From positions 248,001 through 312,000 of the forward strand of contig NZ_CP012373.2 of assembly GCF_001305575.3 (NCBI RefSeq): 64,000 nt of DNA. The letters are read 5' to 3'. Below, piece after piece: positions 20,362 to 29,711 of the stretch. A model generated the notes under the pieces. That model was given only the letters and a program-made list of their open reading frames with translations, was not told where the DNA came from and searched no databases. Source of the DNA: Beggiatoa leptomitoformis (GTDB lineage Bacteria; Pseudomonadota; Gammaproteobacteria; Beggiatoales; Beggiatoaceae). The first letter of the stretch is position 1, and each line of letters starts with the position of its first letter. The position numbers were made by a program, and so were the translations under genes.

Positions 20362-22151
20362 TGGCTGTGGTGACAACACCAAATGGATTTTCTTTAGACG
20401 ATAGCGGCAAGCGCGTTGTTGTCGACCCAGTGACCCGTATTGAAGGTCACATGCGTTGCGAAGTGAATTTAGACGAAAACAATGTGATTCGTAACGCGGT
20501 TTCTACAGGAACCATGTGGCGCGGATTAGAAGTTATTTTAAAAGGACGTGACCCGCGCGATGCATGGGCATTTTGCGAGCGGATTTGTGGGGTTTGTACA
20601 GGCACACACGCCCTTGTTTCCGTGCGCGCGGTAGAAGATGCCGCTGGGATTAAAATCCCTGAAAATGCGAATACTATTCGTAACTTAATGCAACTCTGCT
20701 TATACGCACATGACCACTTAGTTCATTTCTATCACTTACATGCGCTAGATTGGGTTGATGTCGTCAGTGCCTTACAAGCTGACCCGAAAAAAACCTCCGA
20801 GTTAGCCCAAAGCATTTCTAGTTGGGCCTTATCCTCTCCCGGTTATTTCTTAGATATTCAAACCCGTTTAAAAGCCTTTGTTGAATCAGGACAATTAGGT
20901 CCTTTCATGAATGGCTACTGGGGGAATCCTGCATATAAATTACCGCCCGAAGCCAATTTAATGGCCGTCGCGCACTATTTAGAAGCCTTAGATTTTCAAA
21001 AAGAAATTGTAAAAATTCACACCGTTTTTGGTGGAAAAAATCCCCATCCTAACTGGTTAGTCGGCGGGATGCCCTGCGCAATTAATTTAGACAATACAGG
21101 CGCAGTCGGGGCGATTAACATGGAACGCCTAAACTTAGTCAGCAGCATTATAGACCAAACAATTGATTTTATTGATAAGGTTTATGTACCTGATATTAAA
21201 GCCATCGGCATGTTCTACAAAGACTGGTTATATGGCGGTGGATTATCAGGTAAAAACGTTATGTCTTACGGCGAATTTCCTGATATTGCCAACGACTACA
21301 CCAACAAGAGCCTATTAATGCCTGCTGGCGCAATTCTGAATGGTGATTTATCCACGGTTTACGATGTTGACCTACGCGACCCTAGCCAAATTCAAGAATT
21401 TGTCAGCCACTCATGGTATGCCTACGCTGATGAAAGCAAAGGCTTACACCCTTGGGATGGCGTGACTGAACCTAAATTTGAACTCGGTAGCAAATCCAAA
21501 GGCACAAAAACCAATATTGAACAAATCGATGAATCCGCCAAATATTCATGGATTAAGTCCCCGCGTTGGAAAGGTCATGCAATGGAAGTCGGACCTTTAG
21601 CCCGCTATATCATCGGCTACGCCAAAAATATGCCCGAGTTTAAAGAACCCGTTGACAAACTCCTGAGTGATTTAGGCTTACCCATTACTGCCTTATTTTC
21701 CACATTAGGACGGACAGCCGCACGGGGTTTAGAAGCCTCTTGGGCCTCACATGAAATGCGTCGCCAGTTTGACAAACTCGTTGCCAACATCAAAGCGGGT
21801 GATTCCAACACAGCCAATATGGAAAAATGGGACCCCAATTTATGGGGCAAAGTGAAGGGCGTTGGTTATGGCGAAGCCCCGCGTGGTGCGTTAGGACATT
21901 GGGTTGTCGTGGAAAATGGCAAAATTGCTAACTATCAAGCCGTTGTACCAACCACATGGAACGCATCCCCACGTGACCCACAAGGACAAATCGGCGCGTA
22001 TGAAGCTTCATTACTAGATACGCCTGTTGCGGTTGCTGACCAACCATTAGAAATTTTACGGACTTTACACAGCTTTGACCCTTGTTTAGCCTGCTCTACC
22101 CACGTCATTTCCCCTGACGGGCAAGAATTGGCAAAAGTAAAGGTGTTATAG
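20361..22151 (+). CDS. hupL: Uptake [NiFe]-hydrogenase large subunit
   Basis: A 596-residue catalytic subunit that splits H2 at a Ni-Fe site. The four ligand cysteines are Cys76 and Cys79 ([11 protein letters not shown]) and Cys575 and Cys578 (DPCLACSTH). Maturation would cut after His581 and remove a 15-residue tail. N-terminal [12 protein letters not shown] is the L0 family motif. It overlaps the small-subunit gene by one base and is followed after 11 bases by the cytochrome b subunit. No gene for the processing protease (hupD/hyaD) or for Hyp accessory proteins is in this window, so these must lie elsewhere. Confidence 0.95.
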   Translation: MAVVTTPNGFSLDDSGKRVVVDPVTRIEGHMRCEVNLDENNVIRNAVSTGTMWRGLEVILKGRDPRDAWAFCERICGVCTGTHALVSVRAVEDAAGIKIPENANTIRNLMQLCLYAHDHLVHFYHLHALDWVDVVSALQADPKKTSELAQSISSWALSSPGYFLDIQTRLKAFVESGQLGPFMNGYWGNPAYKLPPEANLMAVAHYLEALDFQKEIVKIHTVFGGKNPHPNWLVGGMPCAINLDNTGAVGAINMERLNLVSSIIDQTIDFIDKVYVPDIKAIGMFYKDWLYGGGLSGKNVMSYGEFPDIANDYTNKSLLMPAGAILNGDLSTVYDVDLRDPSQIQEFVSHSWYAYADESKGLHPWDGVTEPKFELGSKSKGTKTNIEQIDESAKYSWIKSPRWKGHAMEVGPLARYIIGYAKNMPEFKEPVDKLLSDLGLPITALFSTLGRTAARGLEASWASHEMRRQFDKLVANIKAGDSNTANMEKWDPNLWGKVKGVGYGEAPRGALGHWVVVENGKIANYQAVVPTTWNASPRDPQGQIGAYEASLLDTPVAVADQPLEILRTLHSFDPCLACSTHVISPDGQELAKVKVL

Positions 22152-22162
22152 CGGAGGTTTAT

Positions 22163-22867
22163 ATGACAACATCCGTTGAAACAAAAGGAAAGTTTCGTTA
22201 CGTACAATCCATTTACGTCTATGAAACCCCTGTGCGTTTATGGCATTGGTTAAATGCTTTGTGTATCACAATCTTAATGATAACAGGCTATTTAATCTCT
22301 CATCCCTTACCCTCTATCGGTGGGGAAGCAAGCGAGCATTTTGTAATGGGTTATATTCGCTTCACCCATTTTGCGACAGCGTATATTTTCACGATTGGCT
22401 TTTTTGCACGAATTTACTGGGCATTTTTTGGCAATCACCACTCCCGCCAATTGTTTATCCTGCCGATATTCAATTTAACATGGTGGTCTGAGGTGATTTA
22501 TGAATTGCGTTGGTATTTTTTTCTGGCAAAAGAACCGAAAAAATACGTTGGACACAATCCGCTTGCCCAACTTGCCATGTTTTTCTTCATCACCTTAGGT
22601 TCACCTTTCATGATGTTGACAGGCTTTGCGTTATACGCAGAAGGAACAGGCGCGGGCAGTTGGCAAGATGTGCTATTTGGCTGGGTGATTCCATTATTTG
22701 GACAAAGCCAAGATGTCCACACATTCCATCAACTGGGTATGTGGGCAGTGTTAATTTTTGTAATGATTCATATTTATGCGGCCATTCGTGAAGACATCAT
22801 GTCACGTCAAAGTCTGGTCAGTACCATGATTAGCGGTTATCGGATGTTTAAAGACTCACGAGATTAA
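22163..22867 (+). CDS. hupC: Hydrogenase b-type cytochrome subunit
   Basis: A 234-residue membrane protein with four main hydrophobic segments and the conserved histidines of the Ni/Fe-hydrogenase cytochrome b family (VRLWHWLNAL, RFTHFATAY, FHQLGMWAVLIFVMIHIYAAIRED). It takes electrons from the small subunit on the periplasmic side and passes them to quinone. An AGCGGAGG-like ribosome site precedes ATG 22163. It closes the operon and is followed by a clear terminator. Confidence 0.93.
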   Translation: MTTSVETKGKFRYVQSIYVYETPVRLWHWLNALCITILMITGYLISHPLPSIGGEASEHFVMGYIRFTHFATAYIFTIGFFARIYWAFFGNHHSRQLFILPIFNLTWWSEVIYELRWYFFLAKEPKKYVGHNPLAQLAMFFFITLGSPFMMLTGFALYAEGTGAGSWQDVLFGWVIPLFGQSQDVHTFHQLGMWAVLIFVMIHIYAAIREDIMSRQSLVSTMISGYRMFKDSRD

Positions 22868-22876
22868 GTTATCAAG

Positions 22877-22908
22877 AAAAAGACTGGTAATTCGTTATCA
22901 GTCTTTTT
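22877..22908 (+). terminator. Rho-independent terminator after the hydrogenase operon
   Basis: A 10-base perfect stem AAAAAGACTG (22877-22886) and CAGTCTTTTT (22899-22908) around a 12-base loop, 9 bases after the stop of hupC. The A/T pairs at its foot suit termination in both directions. Confidence 0.85.
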
Positions 22909-23275
22909 AACTATTATTTACTATAAATAACAGCTTATATTTATACGCCCTCTAACAGTATCACTGCTGTCCACAAATTGCTCCCGCCCAAGTATTAAAA
23001 GTTATCCACCAACTTCCCATTAAAATTAATTTATAAAACATATAAAATTTTTTATAAATTAATAAGTTATTACCACTACAGGCAATTTAATAATTGCATT
23101 TTAATCCGTTTAATTTTCGAAACAATTAACTGAATTTTATTGCCAATTTAAACCCACTCTTTCAATGGTTTTAATACGGACTGTCTTTATATTTTTCTAC
23201 TAACGACGGAAACCGCACAAACAATACGTACAAGCTCCATGTCACCTACATAAAAAGTCTGCTGGAGTATTTGTT
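22909..23275. other. AT-rich intergenic region
   Basis: About 365 bases with no gene that I can see. It must carry the promoter of the following exporter operon; no clear operator or riboswitch was recognised. A good ribosome site (CTGGAG) precedes ATG 23276. Confidence 0.4.
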
Positions 23276-24742
23276 ATGAAAAAACTTGTCTGGGGTTTTC
23301 TCAGTATTGCCGTTATTGCAGGATTCATCTGGTTTAAAACACAAAAACAAGAAACCCCGAAACAAGCCTTTACTATCCAAACCAGTGAAGTGACATTAGG
23401 CGATATTCGCCAAGTGGTTTCTACTTCTGGTTCTGTACGTGCATTAATTACAGTATCTGTCGGCTCACAACTATCAGGACAATTAACTGAAATAAAAGCA
23501 GATTTTAATAGTGAAGTTAAAAAAGACCAAATTATTGCGCGTTTAGACGACAGCACCTACAAAACCCGTGTTAATCAAGCAAAAGCAGCATTAAATGTTG
23601 CTGAATCAACTGTTAAAGTACAACAAGCAACGTTAGAACGAACCAAAGTAACCGCAGCGAATACTGAACGCGAATATCAACGCAATAAATCATTACAAGC
23701 TAAAGGTTCTGTTTCTGAATCAGCTTTAGATACTGCCCGCGCTGCTTATCAAGTTGCTGCCGCAGAAATAGAAATTACACGCGCACAACTGGAAAATGCC
23801 CAAGCAAATGTTCAACAAAGTAAAGCATCACTAGAAAGTGCTGAAATTGATTTAGCCCGTACTTATATTCGTTCCCCCATTAACGGCATCGTTGTTAAAC
23901 GCAGTGTTGATATTGGACAAACCGTTGCGGCCAGTTTATCCGCACCCGAATTATTCACCATCGCCCAAGATTTACGCCAAGTTCAAATTGACGCACAGGT
24001 TGATGAGGCGGACATTGGACGGGTTTCGGTTGATGCACCCGTTTTTTTCACAGTGGACGCATACCCCGAACAGCGTTTTCGAGGCGTTATTGAACAAATT
24101 CGCCTTGCCGCTACCGAATTAGACAATGTTGTTACTTATACCGTTGTTATCTCTGCGGAAAATCCACAAAAAAACCTATTACCGGGCATGACCGCTAATG
24201 TTGAAATTGTCACGGGTGAACGCCGTAATGTCTTAGTCATCTCTAATGACGCATTACGTTTTCGCCCCAGCAACGAATTTAAAGCACGGATTAATACAAG
24301 TGATGACACGAAGAAACTATCTGATAGACAAGAAAAACTTTTAAATTTATTAGAAAAAGACATGGGTTTAACCGCAGAACAACTAGAAAAAGCCCGCGTA
24401 GCGATTGAAGAAACCAAAGATAAAACAGGGAGTAATAGCGGACAAAATATGCCCGCACCACCAGACCCCTTCGGCAGCAACGCATCGCCATCATTGAATG
24501 CAGGGCGATCCATGCAGGCCTTGCGTACAGTCTTAACCAGTGAACAATTCAGCCGTTTACAAACGTTACAAGAAGGTTTGAAAAATCGCCATTTTGGTGA
24601 TGTTTGGGTACAGAAAAGTGATGGCTCAATCCGCTCTTATCATGTTGAACAAGGGGTGAATGATGACCAAAAAACGGAAATACTCGGCAATGATTTAAAG
24701 GTCGGTGACAAAGTGATTACCAAAGTACAGGCAAAAAAATAA
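23276..24742 (+). CDS. macA: MacA-like periplasmic adaptor of an ABC efflux system
   Basis: A 488-residue membrane-fusion protein. It has one N-terminal membrane anchor (residues about 4-20), a lipoyl/barrel-sandwich half (SVGSQLSGQLTEIKADFNSEVKKDQIIARLD), a long alpha-hairpin coiled coil (about 85-185), the second lipoyl half (YIRSPINGIVVKRSVDIGQTVAASL) and a beta-barrel. Unusually, a roughly 100-residue helical insert rich in charged residues and a Pro/Asn-rich part (about 335-440) lies before the last beta domain. It would link MacB in the inner membrane to an outer-membrane channel. Its stop abuts the ATPase start. Confidence 0.9.
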   Translation: MKKLVWGFLSIAVIAGFIWFKTQKQETPKQAFTIQTSEVTLGDIRQVVSTSGSVRALITVSVGSQLSGQLTEIKADFNSEVKKDQIIARLDDSTYKTRVNQAKAALNVAESTVKVQQATLERTKVTAANTEREYQRNKSLQAKGSVSESALDTARAAYQVAAAEIEITRAQLENAQANVQQSKASLESAEIDLARTYIRSPINGIVVKRSVDIGQTVAASLSAPELFTIAQDLRQVQIDAQVDEADIGRVSVDAPVFFTVDAYPEQRFRGVIEQIRLAATELDNVVTYTVVISAENPQKNLLPGMTANVEIVTGERRNVLVISNDALRFRPSNEFKARINTSDDTKKLSDRQEKLLNLLEKDMGLTAEQLEKARVAIEETKDKTGSNSGQNMPAPPDPFGSNASPSLNAGRSMQALRTVLTSEQFSRLQTLQEGLKNRHFGDVWVQKSDGSIRSYHVEQGVNDDQKTEILGNDLKVGDKVITKVQAKK

Positions 24743-25435
24743 ATGTGTACTCCTTCCCCTTTAATCCGCTGTCAACAACTGTGCAAAACCTATCAAATGG
24801 GTGACAACCTTTTACAAGCCTTGCGGGGTATCAGCCTAGATATTTATGCGGGTGAATACGTTGCTGTTATGGGTGCATCAGGCTCGGGTAAATCTACTTT
24901 TATGAATTTACTCGGCGCATTAGACAAACCCAGTAGCGGGGAATTAGAAATTGATGGGCGTAATATAGGCAGTTTATCATCGGATGAGCTGGCTTATTTT
25001 CGTAATGAAGTCATTGGCTTCGTTTTCCAACAATTTAATTTATTGGCTCGCACTTCCGCCCTAGAAAATGTGGAGTTGCCCATGCTCTATTCCCGAAAAG
25101 CACGCCCAAATCGTCATGAGCGCGCGAAACAATGTTTAGAACTGGTTGGACTAGGACAACGCATGGATCATCAACCCTCACAACTCTCTGGTGGACAACA
25201 ACAACGGGTTGCCATTGCGCGCGCATTGGTTAATGAACCGCGTATTTTATTAGCAGATGAACCAACGGGTGCGTTAGACACAAAAACCTCTGAAGAAGTG
25301 ATGGCAATTTTTGGACAACTCAACCAAATGGGCATTACGGTTATTCTCGTCACGCATGAACCTGATATTGCTGACCACGCTAAACGACGTTTAATGTTTC
25401 GTGATGGTTTACTCTTAGAGGACAAACACGCATGA
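24743..25435 (+). CDS. MacB-type ABC transporter ATPase
   Basis: A 230-residue ATP-binding protein with Walker A GASGSGKST, the Q-loop FVFQQFNLL, the ABC signature LSGGQQQRVAIARAL, Walker B ILLADEPTGALD and the H-loop LVTHE. It matches the LolD/MacB-type subfamily that powers mechanotransmission rather than direct transport. In E. coli MacB this domain is fused to the permease; here it is a separate gene, overlapping the permease gene by four bases (ATGA). It begins one base after the adaptor stop. Confidence 0.93.
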   Translation: MCTPSPLIRCQQLCKTYQMGDNLLQALRGISLDIYAGEYVAVMGASGSGKSTFMNLLGALDKPSSGELEIDGRNIGSLSSDELAYFRNEVIGFVFQQFNLLARTSALENVELPMLYSRKARPNRHERAKQCLELVGLGQRMDHQPSQLSGGQQQRVAIARALVNEPRILLADEPTGALDTKTSEEVMAIFGQLNQMGITVILVTHEPDIADHAKRRLMFRDGLLLEDKHA

Positions 25436-26667
25436 GTATTTGGACAGCGGTTCGAGTTGCTTTTCTTGCCCTGCGTTTAAACGCTTTACGCAGTATTTTA
25501 GCCATGTTAGGCATTATTATTGGCGTTGCGTCTGTCATTATCATGGTTTCTATCAGCACAGGGGCAAAACGAGAAGTAGAAAAACGTATTCAAGAATTAG
25601 GCAGTAACTTACTGATGGTTATGCCTAGTTCTTTGGACATGGGGGGCGGACGACAATCAGGTGCAGGCACAGGGCGACCTTTTTCAGAATCGGACGTTGT
25701 AGCGATTCGTGAACAAATTCCTGATGTCATTGCAGCTTCTGGCACGGTCAGAGGGTCTGCCGCCATTATTGCTATGGGCTTAAACTGGACAACAACCGTT
25801 TATGGCGTAAATGAAGAATATCTTGCTGTACGTGGTTGGAGCATTGTGGACGGACGCAATTTTATTGCGTCAGAAATTCGCTCAGGGGCTAAAGTTGCGT
25901 TATTAGGACATACGGTTATTGAAAATTTATTCGGTGATGCGTCACCTGTAGGCTCAGTGATTCGCATTAAAAATACGCCTTTTCAAGTGATTGGTGTGTT
26001 AGGTGAAAAAGGACAGTCTTCTATGGGCAGGGATAACGATGATGTGATTTTTGTCCCGACTGCGACTGCACGTAACCGCTTATTTGGCGGGAATAATGTC
26101 GTCCGCGACTATGTGCAAGATATGGCGTTACAAGTTTCTGATAATGCTGTTGTTAGCGAAGTACAACGTGATGTAGAAGATTTATTACGGGTACGGCGGG
26201 GCGTAAAAACAGGGGAAAAAGACAGTTTTTCAGTACGCAATCTTGCCGAATTTATTCAAGCCCGCAGTGCAACGCAAAATACATTAAGTTTATTGCTCGC
26301 TTCTACGGCGGCGATTTCGCTCATTGTGGGAGGGATTGGGATTATGAATATCATGCTCGTCTCAGTGACCGAACGCACCCGTGAAATTGGATTACGCATC
26401 GCATTAGGGGCAAGACGTAAAGACATCCGCAATCAATTTTTAGTGGAATCCATTACGTTATGCGTGGTTGGTGGATTAATTGGACTGAGTATTGGTGCCG
26501 CAGGTTCATTTGCTGTGGCACAAATGGGACAATTTCCGATTAGCATAGACCCTATGATTTCCTTATCCGCATTGGGGTCAGCCGCTTTTGTCGGGGTTTT
26601 CTTTGGGTTTTTCCCCGCCCAACGGGCTGCCCGTATGAATCCAATTGACGCATTGCGTTATGAATAA
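25432..26667 (+). CDS. MacB-type ABC transporter permease (FtsX domain)
   Basis: A 411-residue permease with an N-terminal membrane segment (LNALRSILAMLGIIIGVASVIIM), a large periplasmic MacB_PCD domain (about 45-280) and three C-terminal membrane segments with the FtsX signature ERTREIGLRIALGARRKDI. With the adaptor and ATPase it forms a tripartite exporter. Likely substrates in the family are macrolides, siderophores, peptides or lipoprotein-like compounds; none can be inferred here. It ends the operon; a hairpin follows at 26741. Confidence 0.92.
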   Translation: MSIWTAVRVAFLALRLNALRSILAMLGIIIGVASVIIMVSISTGAKREVEKRIQELGSNLLMVMPSSLDMGGGRQSGAGTGRPFSESDVVAIREQIPDVIAASGTVRGSAAIIAMGLNWTTTVYGVNEEYLAVRGWSIVDGRNFIASEIRSGAKVALLGHTVIENLFGDASPVGSVIRIKNTPFQVIGVLGEKGQSSMGRDNDDVIFVPTATARNRLFGGNNVVRDYVQDMALQVSDNAVVSEVQRDVEDLLRVRRGVKTGEKDSFSVRNLAEFIQARSATQNTLSLLLASTAAISLIVGGIGIMNIMLVSVTERTREIGLRIALGARRKDIRNQFLVESITLCVVGGLIGLSIGAAGSFAVAQMGQFPISIDPMISLSALGSAAFVGVFFGFFPAQRAARMNPIDALRYE

Positions 26668-26740
26668 AAACCATCTGAGTCAGGACTTTTAGAATTAATA
26701 GCGCTGTCAGCGTTTAAAAGACAAGATGAATAAAGCAATA

Positions 26741-26780
26741 GGGATAGCATGGCGGAAGCGGTGCTATCCCTGTGTTTTTT
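26741..26780 (+). terminator. Rho-independent terminator
   Basis: A 9-base perfect stem GGGATAGCA (26741-26749) and TGCTATCCC (26762-26770), followed by TGTGTTTTTT. It lies about 75 bases after the exporter permease and faces the end of uvrD. Confidence 0.75.
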
Positions 26781-26830
26781 GCCTGTCTTTTAATTCTGAT
26801 AATTCAGTGAGTTGTGGTTCAGATAAAAAT

Positions 26831-28960
26831 CTAACACTTTTCCAAGCGGGTATAAGCCAATAACAGCCATTTTGTCGCACCTTTGGCAAAGCGTACTTGA
26901 AAACGGGTTAATTCGCCTTGTCCCTCCTGCTCGATAATCACACCATTGCCATAAGTGGGATGACTAACATTATCACCTACTTGTAATGTAATACTGGGTT
27001 GTACACCGCTATGATTAGAATAGGCACTCTTAAGACGGATTTCCTGCAACAATTCGCTGGGAATTTCGCGAATAAAGCGTGATTGTTCGGCATTATTACG
27101 CTGTCCATACTGCGCACGGGTTTCACTGTGAGATAAGTATAATGTTTGACGCGCACGGGTAATGCCGACATAGCATAAGCGTCGTTCTTCTTCTAAATTA
27201 CCTTCATCAAGACTATTTTGATGTGGAAAAAGCCCTTCTTCTAGCCCGCATAAAAAAACCAGCGAAAATTCTAGCCCTTTTGCAGAATGTAGCGTCATAA
27301 GTTGCACGCAATCGTCAAATTTACTTCCTTGTCCCTCACCCGCTTCTAAAGCCGCTTGGGCAAGAAAAGCACTTACAATATCAAACTCTTCTTTATTCTG
27401 TGTTTCAAATTGTTGGGTAGCGCGGAGCAATTCATCTAAATTCTCTTGACGACGTTGTGCATCAATCGGGTCATCTTTTTGATAATGGGCGATTAATCCC
27501 ATTTGTTGAATAATCTGTTGCACTTTTTCACTGAGTGAACAGTCAAGCAGTTGTTCACTCAGTTTGTCAATAAACGTGACAAATTCTAATAGCGGCGTTG
27601 CGGCGCGTTTAGTTAATAATTGGGCATTTATTGCATGATGAACGGCTTCCCACAAAGCACATTGATGTTGGCGAGCGATTGCGCGGAGATTTTCTAGGGT
27701 TTTATCACCAATTCCCCGTTTTGGTAAATTGATAATCCGTTCAAAAGCGGTGTCATTTTGCCGATGATGTAATAAGCGCAAATAGGCTAAAACATCTTTA
27801 ATTTCTGCCCGTTCATAAAAACGTAATCCGCCAAAAATTCGGTAAGGAATATTTTTTTGTATCAACGCTTCTTCAAATACCCGTGATTGTGCAGAAGTGC
27901 GGTATAAAATCGCTACTTCTTGCCATTTTTTCACCCAATCGGCGATTTTACCGACAATAAATTGTGCTTCGTCTATTTCGCTGTAAGCACTATAGAGATA
28001 AACAGGTTCACCCGCTTCGCCATCTGTCCATAAATTTTTCCCTAACCGTTTTTTATTGTTAGCAATTAGGTTATTAGCGACAGATAGAATAGTGCCTGTA
28101 GAGCGGTAATTTTGTTCTAGGCGAATCATGTGTATGGCTGGATAATCTTTGCTGAGGTTTTGAATATTTTCAATTTTTGCCCCACGCCATCCATAAATAG
28201 ACTGGTCATCATCACCAACGGCAAATAAATAGCTATGTTGTCCTACTAATATTCGTAACAGCTTATATTGAATATCATTTGTGTCTTGAAATTCGTCAAC
28301 TAACACATGACGAAAACGGGTTTGATAGGTCGCTCGTAATGCCGTGTTATCTCTTAGAGTTTCATAAGTACGGAGGAGAAGTTCTGCAAAATCAACCAGC
28401 CCATTTTTTTGACAATATTCTTCATAGGTTTGATAAAGGGATAACATTTGTTTTAACCAAAGGTCATAACCCTCTGCAATGATATGTTGTGAACGTAATC
28501 CCTGTTCTTTACAATTATTAATAAATTGTTGTACTTGCTTGGGTGTCCAGATTTTATCATCTAGGGCAAACGTTGTGAGAATCCGTTTTATAACCCGTTG
28601 TTGGTCGTCACTGTCTAAAATCTGAAAGGTGCTGGGTAAGCGCGCCTCTTGCCAGTGCATACGGAGTAAGCGGTGACAAATTCCGTGAAATGTACCCACC
28701 CATAAGCCTAGGGTTGTCGTTTGTAGCAGTTGATTAATGCGGGTTTGCATTTCACTTGCTGCTTTATTGGTAAATGTAACGGCAAGGATATTGTGGGGGC
28801 TTGCTTGTTGGGTTTCTAAAATCCACGCGATACGATGCACTAAAACACGGGTTTTTCCACTGCCTGCCCCAGCTAGAATAAGTAAATGCTCGGCGGGGGC
28901 TGCAACGGCTTCGCGTTGAACGGCATTGAGTGGGTCAATAATGTGGGAAATATCTTCCAT
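26831..28960 (-). CDS. uvrD: DNA helicase II
   Basis: A 709-residue superfamily 1A helicase. It has LNAVQREAVAAP (Q motif), Walker A LAGAGSGKTRVL, AVTFTNKAA (motif Ia), VDEFQDTND (motif II), GDDDQSIYGWRGA (motif III), LEQNYRST (motif IV), LMTLHSAKGLEF (motif V) and VGITRARQ (motif VI). The C-terminal Tudor-like domain (VGDNVSHPTYGNGVI through YTRLEK) is typical of UvrD rather than Rep. It unwinds DNA 3' to 5' in nucleotide excision and mismatch repair. It lies 30 bases after the HisA-like gene on the same strand. Confidence 0.93.
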   Translation of the reverse strand: MEDISHIIDPLNAVQREAVAAPAEHLLILAGAGSGKTRVLVHRIAWILETQQASPHNILAVTFTNKAASEMQTRINQLLQTTTLGLWVGTFHGICHRLLRMHWQEARLPSTFQILDSDDQQRVIKRILTTFALDDKIWTPKQVQQFINNCKEQGLRSQHIIAEGYDLWLKQMLSLYQTYEEYCQKNGLVDFAELLLRTYETLRDNTALRATYQTRFRHVLVDEFQDTNDIQYKLLRILVGQHSYLFAVGDDDQSIYGWRGAKIENIQNLSKDYPAIHMIRLEQNYRSTGTILSVANNLIANNKKRLGKNLWTDGEAGEPVYLYSAYSEIDEAQFIVGKIADWVKKWQEVAILYRTSAQSRVFEEALIQKNIPYRIFGGLRFYERAEIKDVLAYLRLLHHRQNDTAFERIINLPKRGIGDKTLENLRAIARQHQCALWEAVHHAINAQLLTKRAATPLLEFVTFIDKLSEQLLDCSLSEKVQQIIQQMGLIAHYQKDDPIDAQRRQENLDELLRATQQFETQNKEEFDIVSAFLAQAALEAGEGQGSKFDDCVQLMTLHSAKGLEFSLVFLCGLEEGLFPHQNSLDEGNLEEERRLCYVGITRARQTLYLSHSETRAQYGQRNNAEQSRFIREIPSELLQEIRLKSAYSNHSGVQPSITLQVGDNVSHPTYGNGVIIEQEGQGELTRFQVRFAKGATKWLLLAYTRLEKC

Positions 28961-28990
28961 AAGAATCTGTTAGATTGAGGTAAACCGTCG

Positions 28991-29701
28991 TTATTGTGCA
29001 AGCGCATCAATATCGGCAGGGCAAATAGTGCCTTGATGAATAGCTGTTGCAATGAGTACGCCTGCAACATCGAGTTGTTGTAAACGGTGTAAATCGTCAA
29101 TATTCCGTACCCCACCCGCTGCATATAGTTGGCTTGTTGGCGGAAGCTGTTGTTGAAGTATGCGTAAACGGGTTTCATCAACACCTTGTGCAACGCCAAC
29201 TTTATTTAAATTCATCAGAATCAACCGACTTGCCCAAAGCTTAGGATGTGTCCATAACGCAGGTAAGCCTAAAAATTGGTCATGATGAAAATCTAGGGAT
29301 AAGATAAAACCTTCAGCCGTCGCGGTATCTAATAAAGATTGATAATGGGTTAAATCGGTTTGATTTTCACTACCAATAATAGCCGTACCAAGTGCGGCCG
29401 TTTGCCAACTTTGGTAATGTTGTACATGGCGAATACCACTATCAACCCAATAATTTAAATGGGGAAAATGCTGATGTAATTGGCGTAAACTGGCAAGATT
29501 ATCACCGCGTTGTTGAATCGCATTTAAATCGGCTATATACAAGTTTGTAAAGGGATAAAACTGTAGTAGCCCCGCTACAATAGCAATGGGTTCGGCAGAT
29601 GTAGCGAGTGGTGATTGAATCGCATGGTAATGAGCGCGTTCACCTGCGCGGGCGTGAACGACGATACCGTCTAATAAGTCAATAACAGGAATAATTTGCA
29701 T
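28991..29701 (-). CDS. HisA/HisF-related TIM-barrel protein
   Basis: A 236-residue relative of HisA (ProFAR isomerase). It has IIPVIDLLDG with the catalytic-type Asp8 and LSLDFHHD with the second Asp, plus the phosphate-binding AAGGVRN and GVLIATAIHQG blocks. It differs from true HisA at the first phosphate/substrate segment (VVHARAGERAHY rather than VRLxQGD) and is not near his genes, so it is probably a paralogue with another substrate. I chose ATG 29701: the longer start at 29725 would take its first eight codons from the end of the adjacent IS element. The gene's native promoter has therefore been displaced by that insertion. Confidence 0.8.
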   Translation of the reverse strand: MQIIPVIDLLDGIVVHARAGERAHYHAIQSPLATSAEPIAIVAGLLQFYPFTNLYIADLNAIQQRGDNLASLRQLHQHFPHLNYWVDSGIRHVQHYQSWQTAALGTAIIGSENQTDLTHYQSLLDTATAEGFILSLDFHHDQFLGLPALWTHPKLWASRLILMNLNKVGVAQGVDETRLRILQQQLPPTSQLYAAGGVRNIDDLHRLQQLDVAGVLIATAIHQGTICPADIDALAQ

Positions 29702-29711
29702 AATTTGGCTA

